DNA of 12,668 bases from CAYZZU01 sp964483105 (lineage in GTDB: Bacteria; CG2-30-53-67): contig CAYZZU010000053.1 in the NCBI GenBank assembly GCA_964483105.1, forward strand, positions 1-12,668. The letters are read 5' to 3'. A program made the position numbers and the translations under genes. Under the pieces are notes generated by a model. The model was not told the DNA's origin and did no database searches. It was given only the letters and a program-made list of their open reading frames with translations. Each line of letters begins with the position of its first letter. Positions within the stretch are counted from its first letter, which is position 1. This document shows, one piece after another, positions 1-6,862 of the stretch.

Positions 1-82
1 GGGACTGGGGAATAGAAATTGGGGACTGGAGACTGAAGATCAGAAAATCGAGATCAGGAACAGAAAACAGAAAGCGGAAATT
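1..82. other. Purine-rich spacer upstream of nuoN
   Basis: This stretch is strongly purine-rich on the plus strand. It contains the 8-mer GGGACTGG at 1-8 and again at 22-29, followed by loosely repeated GATCAGAA/GATCAGGA units around 39-61. No open frame or clear promoter is visible. The upstream nuo genes (nuoM expected) lie outside the window, so it is probably the nuoM-nuoN spacer, but that is inference. Confidence 0.4.
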
Positions 83-1555
83 GTGGATTCGGATATGTTG
101 GAACAGAATATACTGGATATGCGGAGTCTCTTCCCGGAACTGATCCTCCTGGTGACCTTTGCCGTGATGTTTCTCGTCGATCTGTTTATCGGATCGGGGC
201 GGAAGAAGGGACTGGTGTGGATCGGTTTGGGGGGGCTGGGAGTCGTTTTATGGGCGCTTTCCCTGCAGGGGAAGTCGATTCAGGTCTCCGGACCGGCTTC
301 GCTCTTCTCCGGGATGATGGTCCTCGATTCCTTTTCGGTCTTTTTCAAATGGATCTTCGTGCTGACCACGGCCTGTACCTTGCTCATGGCCTCGCGGTCC
401 AGGGAGATTGAGACACAGAACGAGGGGGAGTTCTACCTTCTGACCGTCCTGATCTGTTTCGGCATGTTCCTGCTCTCCTCCAGTACCCATCTCCTCATGA
501 TCCTGCTCTCCTTCGAGATGATCAGCGTCCTTTCCTACGTGCTGGCCGGTTACCTGAAGGGAGACCCGAGGTCGAGCGAATCGGGGATCAAGTACGTGAT
601 CTACGGGGCCTTCACCACGGGGATCATGATCTACGGCATGTCCCTTATGTACGGTCTCACGGGGTCTCTTCAGATCGAAGAGATCCACAATTTCCTGACC
701 CAAGCCGGCGCCGGAACGGCCCCGGTGACGGTCATCCTCCTGATGGTTTCCGCCGGGATGCTTTACAAAATCGCCGCGGTTCCGTTCCATATGTGGTCCC
801 CCGACGTCTATGAAGGGGCCCCCACGGTCGCGACTGCCTTCTTTTCCGTCGGTCCCAAGGCCGCGGGCTTCGCCGTGTTCATCCGTTTTTTCCTGGTCAC
901 CTTCGGATATCATTTTGAGGTGGACTGGCGGCCCATCATTGAAGTAATCTCGATCGCGACCATGACGATCGGAAATTACACGGCCTTGAGACAGGAAAAT
1001 CTCAAACGGATGCTTGCCTATTCCAGTATCGCCCACGCGGGCTATCTGCTGATGGGACTTGCCGTGTTTGGAACGGAGGGACGGAGCGCGATCCTTTTCT
1101 ACCTGGTGGTTTACATGGTGATGAACCTGGGGGCCTTTCTGGTTGTACAGTCGCTGGAGAATACCCTCCACAGTTCGGATCTTCTCCGGTACCGCGGGCT
1201 GGGGCCGCGCGCGCCGATCCCGGGGCTGGCGATGGTGATCTTCATGATCTCTCTGGCCGGGCTTCCCCCCACCGCCGGGTTTATCGGAAAATTCTTTCTC
1301 TTCAAGGCGGTTGTGGATCAGCGGCTCTACCTCTTCGCTGTAATCGGGTTGGTCAACAGCGTGGTTTCCCTGGTCTACTATATGCGGGTCGTCAAGGTGC
1401 TCTATCTGGACAGGCCCTCCGACGACGTTCCGGAGGGAATCGAGGTGTCGTTCCTGTACAGGGTGCTGCTGGTCCTGTTGGCTGTTCCGCTGATCTATTT
1501 TGGACTCTTTTTCCAGCCGATTTATGACCTGTCCGCTCAGGCGGTCTTCGGGTAG
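83..1555 (+). CDS. nuoN: NADH-quinone oxidoreductase subunit N
   Basis: Antiporter-like membrane subunit of respiratory complex I, which helps couple quinone reduction to proton translocation across the cytoplasmic membrane. The 490-residue protein is hydrophobic throughout, consistent with about 14 membrane helices and the usual length of the family. The charged residues expected in the proton channel are visible: Glu145 in LLSFEMISVLSYVL, Lys229 in GMLYKIAAVPFHMW, Lys259 in FFSVGPKAAGF and Lys403 in TAGFIGKFFLF. The signature PFHMWSPDVYEGAPT is intact. The start is uncertain: the frame opens with GTG at 83, and ATG at 95 gives an N-terminus closer in length to well-known NuoN proteins. Neither has a clear ribosome binding site. 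As the last nuo gene of the usual order, it suggests the rest of the nuo operon lies to the left. The next gene starts 11 bp after its stop and is probably co-transcribed. Confidence 0.96.
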   Translation: MDSDMLEQNILDMRSLFPELILLVTFAVMFLVDLFIGSGRKKGLVWIGLGGLGVVLWALSLQGKSIQVSGPASLFSGMMVLDSFSVFFKWIFVLTTACTLLMASRSREIETQNEGEFYLLTVLICFGMFLLSSSTHLLMILLSFEMISVLSYVLAGYLKGDPRSSESGIKYVIYGAFTTGIMIYGMSLMYGLTGSLQIEEIHNFLTQAGAGTAPVTVILLMVSAGMLYKIAAVPFHMWSPDVYEGAPTVATAFFSVGPKAAGFAVFIRFFLVTFGYHFEVDWRPIIEVISIATMTIGNYTALRQENLKRMLAYSSIAHAGYLLMGLAVFGTEGRSAILFYLVVYMVMNLGAFLVVQSLENTLHSSDLLRYRGLGPRAPIPGLAMVIFMISLAGLPPTAGFIGKFFLFKAVVDQRLYLFAVIGLVNSVVSLVYYMRVVKVLYLDRPSDDVPEGIEVSFLYRVLLVLLAVPLIYFGLFFQPIYDLSAQAVFG

Positions 1556-1566
1556 GGAGGAAGCAG

Positions 1567-2175
1567 ATGGATGAGTTCGGTCTGGAGCCTGGAAGCAGTC
1601 ATATCCGGTTCCCCTTCAGGGGGATACAGCAGGATCGTTTCTACGTCGAGGGGGATCCCAGGTTCCGCGAGAAGGTGGAGGAAATCTCCCTGGCCTGGAA
1701 GGAGGAATTGGAAAACGGGAATCCGGGTGCCGTCGCTGATCTGCTCCGTGAAGGGGGACCGGTGTTTCAGAAAGTTGCCTGGATTGAGGAGCTGATCCGG
1801 ACCTGGAAAAGGCGGGGGGACGCCGAGGCTCAGATCCGTCTCAGAATGGTGGAAGAAGTCATCTCGGAATCGGATGCGTTCCGGGAGAAGACACTAATGC
1901 TCAAGGGGTATGATACGTATCTGGAACACTATCTCCGATTACAGATGAAGCGCGAAAGGATCTGTGGCGACTGTTCCCGATATCAGAAGGATCGGTACGT
2001 GGTTTCCTGTTTTGATGATTGTGAATTTCCGGATCGTTTTGAAAGACTCCGTGGACTTGTGGATGATGCGTCCCGGATGCATGTTTCCTTCCGGCAGCCT
2101 CCGCACCGTATCGCCCTTCGGCTTACCGTGATCGACGGCGCTCTTTATAAGAGAAAACATGAAATGAAAAAATGA
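1567..2175 (+). CDS. Hypothetical protein with Cys4 cluster
   Basis: I do not recognise this 202-residue protein. It starts at ATG 1567 behind a good GGAGG site only 11 bp after the nuoN stop, so it is probably translated from the nuo transcript. It has no membrane segment or signal peptide and is rich in charged residues, suggesting a soluble, largely helical cytoplasmic protein. Helical-looking charged stretches cover about residues 30-60 and 70-130. Near the middle of the C-terminal half lie four cysteines: Cys133-x2-Cys136, then Cys148-x3-Cys152, within ICGDCSRYQKDRYV and SCFDDCEF. This spacing could bind zinc or an Fe-S cluster, which is inference. The C-terminus is basic and rich in Lys. 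It converges on the minus-strand GGDEF gene with 18 bp between the stops and no visible terminator. Position suggests an accessory role near complex I, but adjacency is the only evidence. Confidence 0.8.
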   Translation: MDEFGLEPGSSHIRFPFRGIQQDRFYVEGDPRFREKVEEISLAWKEELENGNPGAVADLLREGGPVFQKVAWIEELIRTWKRRGDAEAQIRLRMVEEVISESDAFREKTLMLKGYDTYLEHYLRLQMKRERICGDCSRYQKDRYVVSCFDDCEFPDRFERLRGLVDDASRMHVSFRQPPHRIALRLTVIDGALYKRKHEMKK

Positions 2176-2193
2176 TGGCTACGGACCGCTGTG

Positions 2194-2826
2194 TCAGCAG
2201 CAACGGGCCATGATCTGATTTCTCCCGCTTCTCTTCGCCTCGTAGAGCGCCTGATCGGCCACTTCAAGGATCTGGTGGTGATCCATGAAGGATTGGGTGT
2301 TGGAGACGATTCCTCCGCTGAAGCTGATACGAATCGACTGTTTTTGAATGACAAAGGGTTGGGACGTTACCTTTTCCAGGATTCGTTCGAGAATCAGCAG
2401 ACCGGCGGTGATGTCGGTTTCCGGCATGATCACTGCGAATTCCTCCCCACCGATTCTGCAGACCACATCCAGTCTCCTAAGGTTTTTCTTCAGGAGATGG
2501 GCGAATTCACGCAGGACGAGATCCCCCATGCCGTGGCCGTAGTTGTCATTGATTGTCTTGAAGTGGTCGAGGTCGAGGATACAGACACAGAAGGGAAAGC
2601 CTTTCCGGGACATCCGCGCGATCTCTTCCTCCAGCCGGGTATCGAAGTAGCGCCGGTTGTATATGCTTGTCAGGTGGTCGATGACGGCCATCTTCTGATA
2701 CGGTCTGAGTCTTCGAACCTCCCTTTCAAGACGCGCGATCTTCTCCTCGTAATACTCGATTCCGTTCGGCAGGATCGCTTCCTGTCGTCTTCCCCTCTCT
2801 TTGGCTACAGCGGCGGTCTGACTCAT
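2194..2826 (-). CDS. GGDEF-domain diguanylate cyclase
   Basis: Predicted cytoplasmic diguanylate cyclase making cyclic di-GMP from two GTP. I choose the start at 2826 (210 residues) because the minus strand reads AGGAGGAG a few bases before this ATG. An upstream in-frame ATG at 2850 (218 residues) lacks such a site. Residues 23-45 form a short charged, coiled-coil-like segment (IEYYEEKIARLEREVRRLR) that often precedes GGDEF domains and aids dimerisation. The GGDEF domain then runs to the C-terminus: DHLTSIYNRRYF at 50-61, metal-binding DLDHFK at 85-90 and active-site GGEEF at 126-130. The inhibitory-site RxxD motif is RRLD at 117-120, five residues before GGEEF, so product feedback inhibition is expected. 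There is no recognisable sensor domain, so control may be largely transcriptional. A sigma-54 type promoter lies about 60 bp upstream. Confidence 0.95.
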   Translation of the reverse strand: MSQTAAVAKERGRRQEAILPNGIEYYEEKIARLEREVRRLRPYQKMAVIDHLTSIYNRRYFDTRLEEEIARMSRKGFPFCVCILDLDHFKTINDNYGHGMGDLVLREFAHLLKKNLRRLDVVCRIGGEEFAVIMPETDITAGLLILERILEKVTSQPFVIQKQSIRISFSGGIVSNTQSFMDHHQILEVADQALYEAKRSGRNQIMARCC

Positions 2827-2882
2827 AATCTCCTCCTGGAAATGGTTCATCCGTTCTGACGCGCTGGCTGTTCAGGAGAACA

Positions 2883-2898
2883 AGCAATATGTGTGCCA
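2883..2898 (-). promoter_or_regulatory. Sigma-54 (RpoN) promoter of the GGDEF gene
   Basis: The minus strand reads TGGCACACATATTGCT. This matches the -24/-12 consensus TGGCAC-N5-TTGC, with the diagnostic GG and GC dinucleotides exactly 10 bases apart. The transcript should start near 2873, giving a leader of about 47 nt before the ATG at 2826. Sigma-54 promoters need an enhancer-binding ATPase; none is encoded in this window. Confidence 0.75.
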
Positions 2899-2959
2899 AA
2901 TTTTATTCTGTGGGCTATTAATTCGTAACCATATGAAAAGAAAGGAATAAATAAAAAGG

Positions 2960-2990
2960 GATTCGGGGGATCCCCCGGAAGGCCCGAATC
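2960..2990 (-). terminator. Inverted repeat, terminator-like on minus strand
   Basis: A perfect 8-bp inverted repeat GATTCGGG (2960-2967) / CCCGAATC (2983-2990) encloses a second GC palindrome, GGGGATCCCC. On the minus strand the stem is followed by CCTTTTTATTTATT, as in a rho-independent terminator. No convincing minus-strand gene ends here. The repeat also lies about 75-105 bp upstream of the sigma-54 promoter, so it could instead be an enhancer-binding site. I cannot tell which from sequence alone. Confidence 0.45.
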
Positions 2991-3111
2991 GGTTTCTTGT
3001 CGATGTCGTGGATTTGACGCTCTCTCCTCCAGGCGGTGTGGTTGTTGTCTCTTTTGACGGAACGCGGCTTCCGGTCCGTCTCTATCGCTGGATTTGGGAC
3101 CGAGTTCTTTA

Positions 3112-3140
3112 TGGACAGGCGGCCGTGATTCCGATATAGT
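3112..3140 (+). promoter_or_regulatory. Sigma-70 type promoter for flavoprotein gene
   Basis: TGGACA at 3112-3117 and TATAGT at 3135-3140 are separated by exactly 17 bp, each one base from consensus. Transcription would start near 3147, about 22 nt before the ATG at 3169, with GGGGAGG at 3157-3163 as ribosome binding site. Confidence 0.7.
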
Positions 3141-3168
3141 GATTTCATCCTGCTGCGGGGAGGATGAG

Positions 3169-4302
3169 ATGCGAATCGGAATCATCGGAGCCGGGATTTC
3201 CGGATGCTATGCTGCGCACCTGCTCAGCCGGGAAGGGTTTGAAGTGGTTCTCTTTGACCCCAAGGCGCCTTGGGAGAAGCCGTGCGGGGGCGGGATTCCG
3301 GAGCGTACCTTCCATCTTTTTCCGGTTCTTACCGGATTCCGTGAAGCGTGCCGTCCGGTTCGGAGGGTACGGATGTACTCCTGGAATGGAGAGGTCTGCG
3401 AGGTTCGGCTTCCAGACCCGATCCGGCTTTGTTCCAGAAGGACTTTGGGGAGGTTTCTCCTGGACCGGGCGGAATCCTCCGGGACCGATTTTCTCGGTGA
3501 GCGTGTCCGCGGGGTGGCCTTCGATCATGGAACGTGGAAAGTGACCGCCGGGGCAAAGAGTTATCGGTTTGATTTTCTGATCGGCGCGGATGGAATGCAG
3601 AGTCTGGTCCGACGGAAAGTCGTGGGGCGGATCGGCAAACGGGATACCACGCTTACGGTCGGGTACTGGGTGGACCGGGATTTTGAGGATGAGGTGGCCA
3701 TCGCTTTTGTCCGTGGAATCTCCGGATATATCTGGATCTTTCCCCGGAATGATCACCTCTCCGTGGGGATTGGTGCCAGAGCGGGGGAGACGACCGGCAG
3801 AAGGCTCTATGAGTTTCTCGATGACTTTCTCCGTCGGCATTATCCTGGCCTGCTCTCCGGCAAAAGAACCCGTTACGGCGCGCTGATTCCTTCGTTGACA
3901 CCCAAGGGTTTTTCATCGAACCGGGTATGCGGAGAGAGCTGGGCGCTTCTCGGTGACGCGGCCGGTTGGGCCGATCCGGTCACCGGTGAGGGAATCCATT
4001 ACGCCTTTTGTTCCGCTGAACTTTTTGCCCGTGCCTTTACCTCCGGAAACGTAACCGATTACGAGAAGCTCTGCGGCCGGCAAATAGTCCCCGAACTTCG
4101 GCATGGGGCGTCCTATTCGCGGACTTTTTATGATCCGGCGGTTTCCGCGCGCCTGGTGACTCTGGCCCGGGAGAAGAAATCGATCCAGACCCTGCTGGCG
4201 AAACTGCTTGCAGGGGAACAGGGGTATGGAACGTTGAAGAAAGAGCTTCTCAAGACTTTTCCGTCGGTGACTCGTGATCTTCTCTTCAGGATATTTCGGT
4301 AA
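3169..4302 (+). CDS. Geranylgeranyl reductase family FAD oxidoreductase
   Basis: Flavoprotein of the geranylgeranyl reductase family (p-hydroxybenzoate hydroxylase fold), whose members reduce double bonds in isoprenoid chains or act as related FAD monooxygenases. I choose ATG 3169 (377 residues): GGGGAGG sits 5 bp upstream and the dinucleotide-binding motif GIIGAGISG then starts at residue 4. A frame extension to 3094 would start upstream of the promoter. Other signatures are PCGGG at 38-42 (a conserved Cys near the flavin), IGADG at 138-142, YIWIFP at 187-192 (the YxWxFP substrate-pocket motif of this family), and LLGDAAG at 261-267 with Asp263, followed by DPVTGEGIHYAF for FAD phosphate and ribose binding. 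The length fits the family. It has its own promoter and no operon partner, so its substrate (quinone side chain, membrane lipid or other) cannot be assigned. Confidence 0.9.
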   Translation: MRIGIIGAGISGCYAAHLLSREGFEVVLFDPKAPWEKPCGGGIPERTFHLFPVLTGFREACRPVRRVRMYSWNGEVCEVRLPDPIRLCSRRTLGRFLLDRAESSGTDFLGERVRGVAFDHGTWKVTAGAKSYRFDFLIGADGMQSLVRRKVVGRIGKRDTTLTVGYWVDRDFEDEVAIAFVRGISGYIWIFPRNDHLSVGIGARAGETTGRRLYEFLDDFLRRHYPGLLSGKRTRYGALIPSLTPKGFSSNRVCGESWALLGDAAGWADPVTGEGIHYAFCSAELFARAFTSGNVTDYEKLCGRQIVPELRHGASYSRTFYDPAVSARLVTLAREKKSIQTLLAKLLAGEQGYGTLKKELLKTFPSVTRDLLFRIFR

Positions 4303-4350
4303 GGGGCTTTGGATTCTTTTCCCATTCAGGGAAGTCCCGGACTTTGAATC

Positions 4351-4379
4351 TTGACATCTCTCCTTTCCTCTGCTAATTT
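4351..4379 (+). promoter_or_regulatory. Strong promoter for small Cys-rich protein
   Basis: A consensus TTGACA (4351-4356), a 17-bp spacer and TAATTT (4374-4379) preceded by TGC, giving an extended -10. Transcription would start near 4386. That leaves only about 4 nt before a GTG at 4390 but 22 nt before the ATG at 4408, which favours the latter start. Confidence 0.65.
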
Positions 4380-4407
4380 CCATAGGTGAGTGGAAAAGTG
4401 TGCGGTG

Positions 4408-4872
4408 ATGAGAAGACGACTACAAACATTGCGCTTCAGAAATTTGCTGATAGGGGTTGGGCTTTTATTTCTTCTCCAGACCACCCCTGCGCTTTACGCC
4501 TGTAACCTGATCGGTCCGGTCGGGGGCGGGAGCCCCTCTCCTTGTCTTTCTGAAGGGAGGACCTGCCGGTGCGGCGCGATGCTGGAATCCGCTCAGCCGA
4601 CGGATGGGGGTGCAGGCTTCCAGGCGGATCGTATCGGATCCCATCACTGCCCTTTTGATGATTTTCTGGCCTTCTGTTGTGCGGGCGGCCTGAATACCGC
4701 CGTTTTGCCCTCTTGGGATCCTGACTCGCCGGAACAGATATTGCTCATCACCGGGACGCCCGATCCTTTAGACCGGCCGTTGGATCTGAAGAGTATCTTC
4801 CGTACGGAACCATCCCGATCTATTGTCCGCAATCCTTCCATCTTTATCCTGAACTGCGCCTATCGAATTTAA
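4408..4872 (+). CDS. Small Cys-rich exported hypothetical protein
   Basis: I do not recognise this protein (154 residues from ATG 4408; 160 from GTG 4390). The N-terminus looks like a Sec signal: basic MRRRLQTLRFRN, a hydrophobic core LLIGVGLLFLLQ, then TPALYAC. Cleavage after ALYA is plausible. The Cys directly after could make it a lipoprotein, but LYAC is a poor lipobox because of Tyr at -2. The mature part has eight cysteines, including TCRC, a HHCPF motif and an adjacent CC pair, suggesting metal binding or disulfides outside the cytoplasm. The C-terminal third is ordinary and ends NCAYRI. There is no good ribosome binding site, which keeps the start open. A near-consensus promoter directly upstream supports a real, separately expressed gene. 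The function is unknown. Confidence 0.65.
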   Translation: MRRRLQTLRFRNLLIGVGLLFLLQTTPALYACNLIGPVGGGSPSPCLSEGRTCRCGAMLESAQPTDGGAGFQADRIGSHHCPFDDFLAFCCAGGLNTAVLPSWDPDSPEQILLITGTPDPLDRPLDLKSIFRTEPSRSIVRNPSIFILNCAYRI

Positions 4873-4897
4873 ACGATCCTTCCATTTTATTGCGGAA

Positions 4898-4942
4898 GCC
4901 TGACAAGTCGATACAAGCTTCAGGCAGGCGGTCCGTTGTATC
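4898..4942. repeat. Overlapping inverted repeats before receiver gene
   Basis: Two short perfect inverted repeats interlock: GCCTGA (4898-4903) / TCAGGC (4920-4925) and GATACAA (4910-4916) / TTGTATC (4936-4942). They lie in the 154-bp gap between the Cys-rich protein and the receiver gene, 85 bp before the latter's start. Neither is followed by a T tract, so they look more like an operator or alternative RNA hairpins than a terminator. No clear promoter was found for the receiver gene. Confidence 0.35.
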
Positions 4943-5026
4943 CACTGAAAAAAAAGGGAGGAACTGCGTCCGGTGAGTCGCCGTGCCGTTCTTGCCAGCC
5001 GAATCCTCCGAGGAAGGAGTTTTCCC

Positions 5027-5458
5027 ATGAAGAAACATATCCTGGTTGTTGATGATGATCCCGCGATCCGAGTCTCCCTCAGCTTGGTCCTGAAAAGGGT
5101 CGAATATTGCGTAACTTCAGCAAAGGATGGTCGGGAAGCCCTCGGGCTGATCCTCTCCGCCCAGAAGGAAAAGAGACCTTTTAATCTGCTGATCACTGAT
5201 ATCCAGATGCCGAAGATGTCCGGTATTGAATTGATCCATGAGATCAGGATGTACCATCTCACCCTTCCTGTTCTGGTCGTTTCCGGCGTGCAGGAAGAAT
5301 CCGTGAAAGATGAACTCCAGGAGGCCGGATGTTCCGGATTCTTTCCCAAACCCTTTGATTTCATCGAGCTGGTGGAACGTGTGGGTATCCTGACACGAGA
5401 TGCGAATCCAGAAGAAGATGCGCTCTATTCACGGCTTGTCTCGAGAAGGGTTGTATGA
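5027..5458 (+). CDS. Single-domain response regulator (CheY-like)
   Basis: Stand-alone receiver protein of two-component signalling, phosphorylated on Asp by a histidine kinase. I choose ATG 5027 (143 residues) because AGGAAGGAG lies 7 bp upstream and the receiver fold starts at once with HILVVDDD. A frame extension to 4973 adds only an arginine-rich segment without homology. The acidic pocket is Asp9-Asp10-Asp11, the phospho-acceptor is Asp58 in LLITDIQMPKMSG, the switch residue is Ser86, and Lys108 lies in FFPKPF. The receiver ends near residue 122. The remaining 20 or so residues (RDANPEEDALYSRLV and a basic end) are too short for an output domain, so it must act through a protein partner. 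No kinase is encoded in the window. Confidence 0.92.
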   Translation: MKKHILVVDDDPAIRVSLSLVLKRVEYCVTSAKDGREALGLILSAQKEKRPFNLLITDIQMPKMSGIELIHEIRMYHLTLPVLVVSGVQEESVKDELQEAGCSGFFPKPFDFIELVERVGILTRDANPEEDALYSRLVSRRVV

Positions 5459-5491
5459 ATCGGGCAGGTACGGTCTCGCTCAGGGTACAGG

Positions 5492-5520
5492 TTGCCAAGG
5501 GTGCGGTTCCGTGGTATACA
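5492..5520 (+). promoter_or_regulatory. Promoter of the CNNM/CorC gene pair
   Basis: TTGCCA (5492-5497), a 17-bp spacer and TATACA (5515-5520) preceded by TGG, an extended -10. The start of transcription would be near 5527, leaving a leader of about 61 nt before the TTG start at 5588. Confidence 0.65.
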
Positions 5521-5587
5521 AAATAGGGAAGACGGATTCTATACAGATCCGGTGAGTTACGTGGACCCTGGGTGAGGTCGGAACCGT

Positions 5588-6856
5588 TTGGATATTCCCT
5601 TATCACTGTACATCTTTTTCAGCTTCAGCCTGATTACATTCTCGGCGTTTATCTCGGGTTCGAAAAAGGCCTTCTTCGCCCTCGATCGATCGGAGACAGG
5701 AAGTCTGGCGGAATCGGAGGGTAATCCTGCCCTGCGTTTTCTGGCGGAACGTCCGAGAAGGACCCTCCTGACCTTTCTGATTCTTCATCAGCTGTTGCTG
5801 ATCCTCCTGGTTCTTCTGACGATTCTGACTTTTACACAAAGCGGGTCCAGGGGAACCGCTCTGATCATTCTGTTTCTGTTTTATCTCTTTGTGGGGCGCG
5901 CTCTCCCCCGGGCTCTGGTCCTGGGGCGGGAACTGCTTTTCATTCGAAAAGTTTCCCCGATTCTGAAGGTCTTCTTTTTCTTGCTCTCCCCCCTGCGTGG
6001 TTCTGTGGAGAAGGTCGCCTCGTTCCTGCTCCGTGAGGGAGGCAGACTCTCCGCCCCCGTGATCCAGGACCGGGATTTCAAGAACCTGATGGTTCGGCAA
6101 CCGGAGGAGACGGAGGCCTATGAACGTGCGATGATCCAGAACGTCATGGATTTCCGGAGGACCCTGGTGAAGGCGGTTATGACGCCCAGACCGGACATGT
6201 TCTGCCTGGATGTGGCGACGGCCCTCCCGGACGTGATCGAGCAGGTTCGGAACGCCCGTTTTTCCCGCATCCCGGTTTTTGAGGGGGACCTGGATCATAT
6301 CGTCGGGATTCTCTACGCGAAGGACCTTCTTCCCCTGCTGCGGCAGGGTGTTGAAAGCTCGCATCCCTTTCCCCGGTTTCTTCTGCATCATGCCCTGCAT
6401 GTTCCGGAGACCAAACACATCAGTGAGCTTCTCCGGGAGTTCAAGAAGCAGAATGTTCATATCGCCATGGTTGTGGATGAGTTCGGGGGAGTGGAAGGAC
6501 TGGTTTGCCTGGAGGATCTGCTGGAAGAGATTGTCGGAGAGATCCAGGATGAGGCCGATGTGGAGGAGCAACTCTCGGAGCAAATGGATGAGAGAACGTA
6601 CCGTGTTTCTGCCATGATGCCTCTTGAGGATTTTAAAAATCTTTTCGGAGCGGAGATTGAAAGCGAGGAGGTTGAAACCATCGGGGGGTTTGTTCTGCAA
6701 CAGTTAGGGCATTTCCCGAAGTGGGGTGAGAAGGTACGCCATGAGAACCTGGAGTTTGTTGTACAGCGCGTGGAGGGAGTGCGGATTTTGGAATTGACCG
6801 TGACCAGGCTCGATTCTGAAACGGACAGGACTTCCGAACCGGAAAAGAACGGATAG
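5588..6856 (+). CDS. CNNM/CorC family protein, first of tandem pair
   Basis: Membrane protein of the CNNM/CorC (hemolysin C-like) family, linked to Mg2+ or other divalent cation transport. The frame starts at TTG 5588 with GAGG about 10 bp upstream; no upstream ATG is available. Domains in 422 residues: an N-terminal DUF21 membrane domain (about 1-150, helices near 5-22, 58-80 and 88-105), a CBS pair (about 195-315) starting KAVMTPRPDMFCLD and ending VVDEFGGVEGLVCLEDLLEE, then a CorC_HlyC domain (about 335-410). The CBS region is canonical. The membrane domain is odd. The usual S-x-S-E-T-A segment reads SGSKKAFFAL (Lys26 for Glu), the usual I-G-N reads LILHQLL (His67 for Asn), and the usual G-E-x-x-P-K reads GRALPRAL (Arg104 for Glu). 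This suggests a subunit with an altered or non-transporting pore. The next gene is a paralogue 6 bp downstream. Confidence 0.9.
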   Translation: MDIPLSLYIFFSFSLITFSAFISGSKKAFFALDRSETGSLAESEGNPALRFLAERPRRTLLTFLILHQLLLILLVLLTILTFTQSGSRGTALIILFLFYLFVGRALPRALVLGRELLFIRKVSPILKVFFFLLSPLRGSVEKVASFLLREGGRLSAPVIQDRDFKNLMVRQPEETEAYERAMIQNVMDFRRTLVKAVMTPRPDMFCLDVATALPDVIEQVRNARFSRIPVFEGDLDHIVGILYAKDLLPLLRQGVESSHPFPRFLLHHALHVPETKHISELLREFKKQNVHIAMVVDEFGGVEGLVCLEDLLEEIVGEIQDEADVEEQLSEQMDERTYRVSAMMPLEDFKNLFGAEIESEEVETIGGFVLQQLGHFPKWGEKVRHENLEFVVQRVEGVRILELTVTRLDSETDRTSEPEKNG

Positions 6857-6862
6857 GATGCC

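Larger units (their letters stand above)
2851..3168. other. Divergent intergenic region
   Basis: This spacer of about 318 bp between divergent genes holds the sigma-54 promoter for the minus-strand GGDEF gene, a strong inverted repeat at 2960-2990 and the sigma-70 type promoter for the plus-strand flavoprotein. Two overlapping minus-strand open frames cross it (stops near 2847 and 2918), but neither has a ribosome binding site or recognisable motifs, so I do not call a gene. Confidence 0.5.

Noticed and set aside
248..1171. 307-codon minus-strand open frame
   Set aside because: It lies wholly antisense to nuoN, has skewed His/Gly/Asp composition and no motif or ribosome binding site. It is a shadow of the real gene.
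2191..2859. 222-codon plus-strand open frame
   Set aside because: It is the exact antisense of the GGDEF gene, whose motifs, start and promoter are all clear on the minus strand.
2847..3185. Two minus-strand open frames in the divergent spacer
   Set aside because: They overlap both promoters and have no ribosome binding site or recognisable domain. The longer one also overlaps the start of the flavoprotein gene.
5603..6700. 365-codon minus-strand open frame
   Set aside because: It is antisense to the first CNNM gene, which has clear domains. The composition (rich in Gln, Arg and Pro) is typical of a shadow frame.
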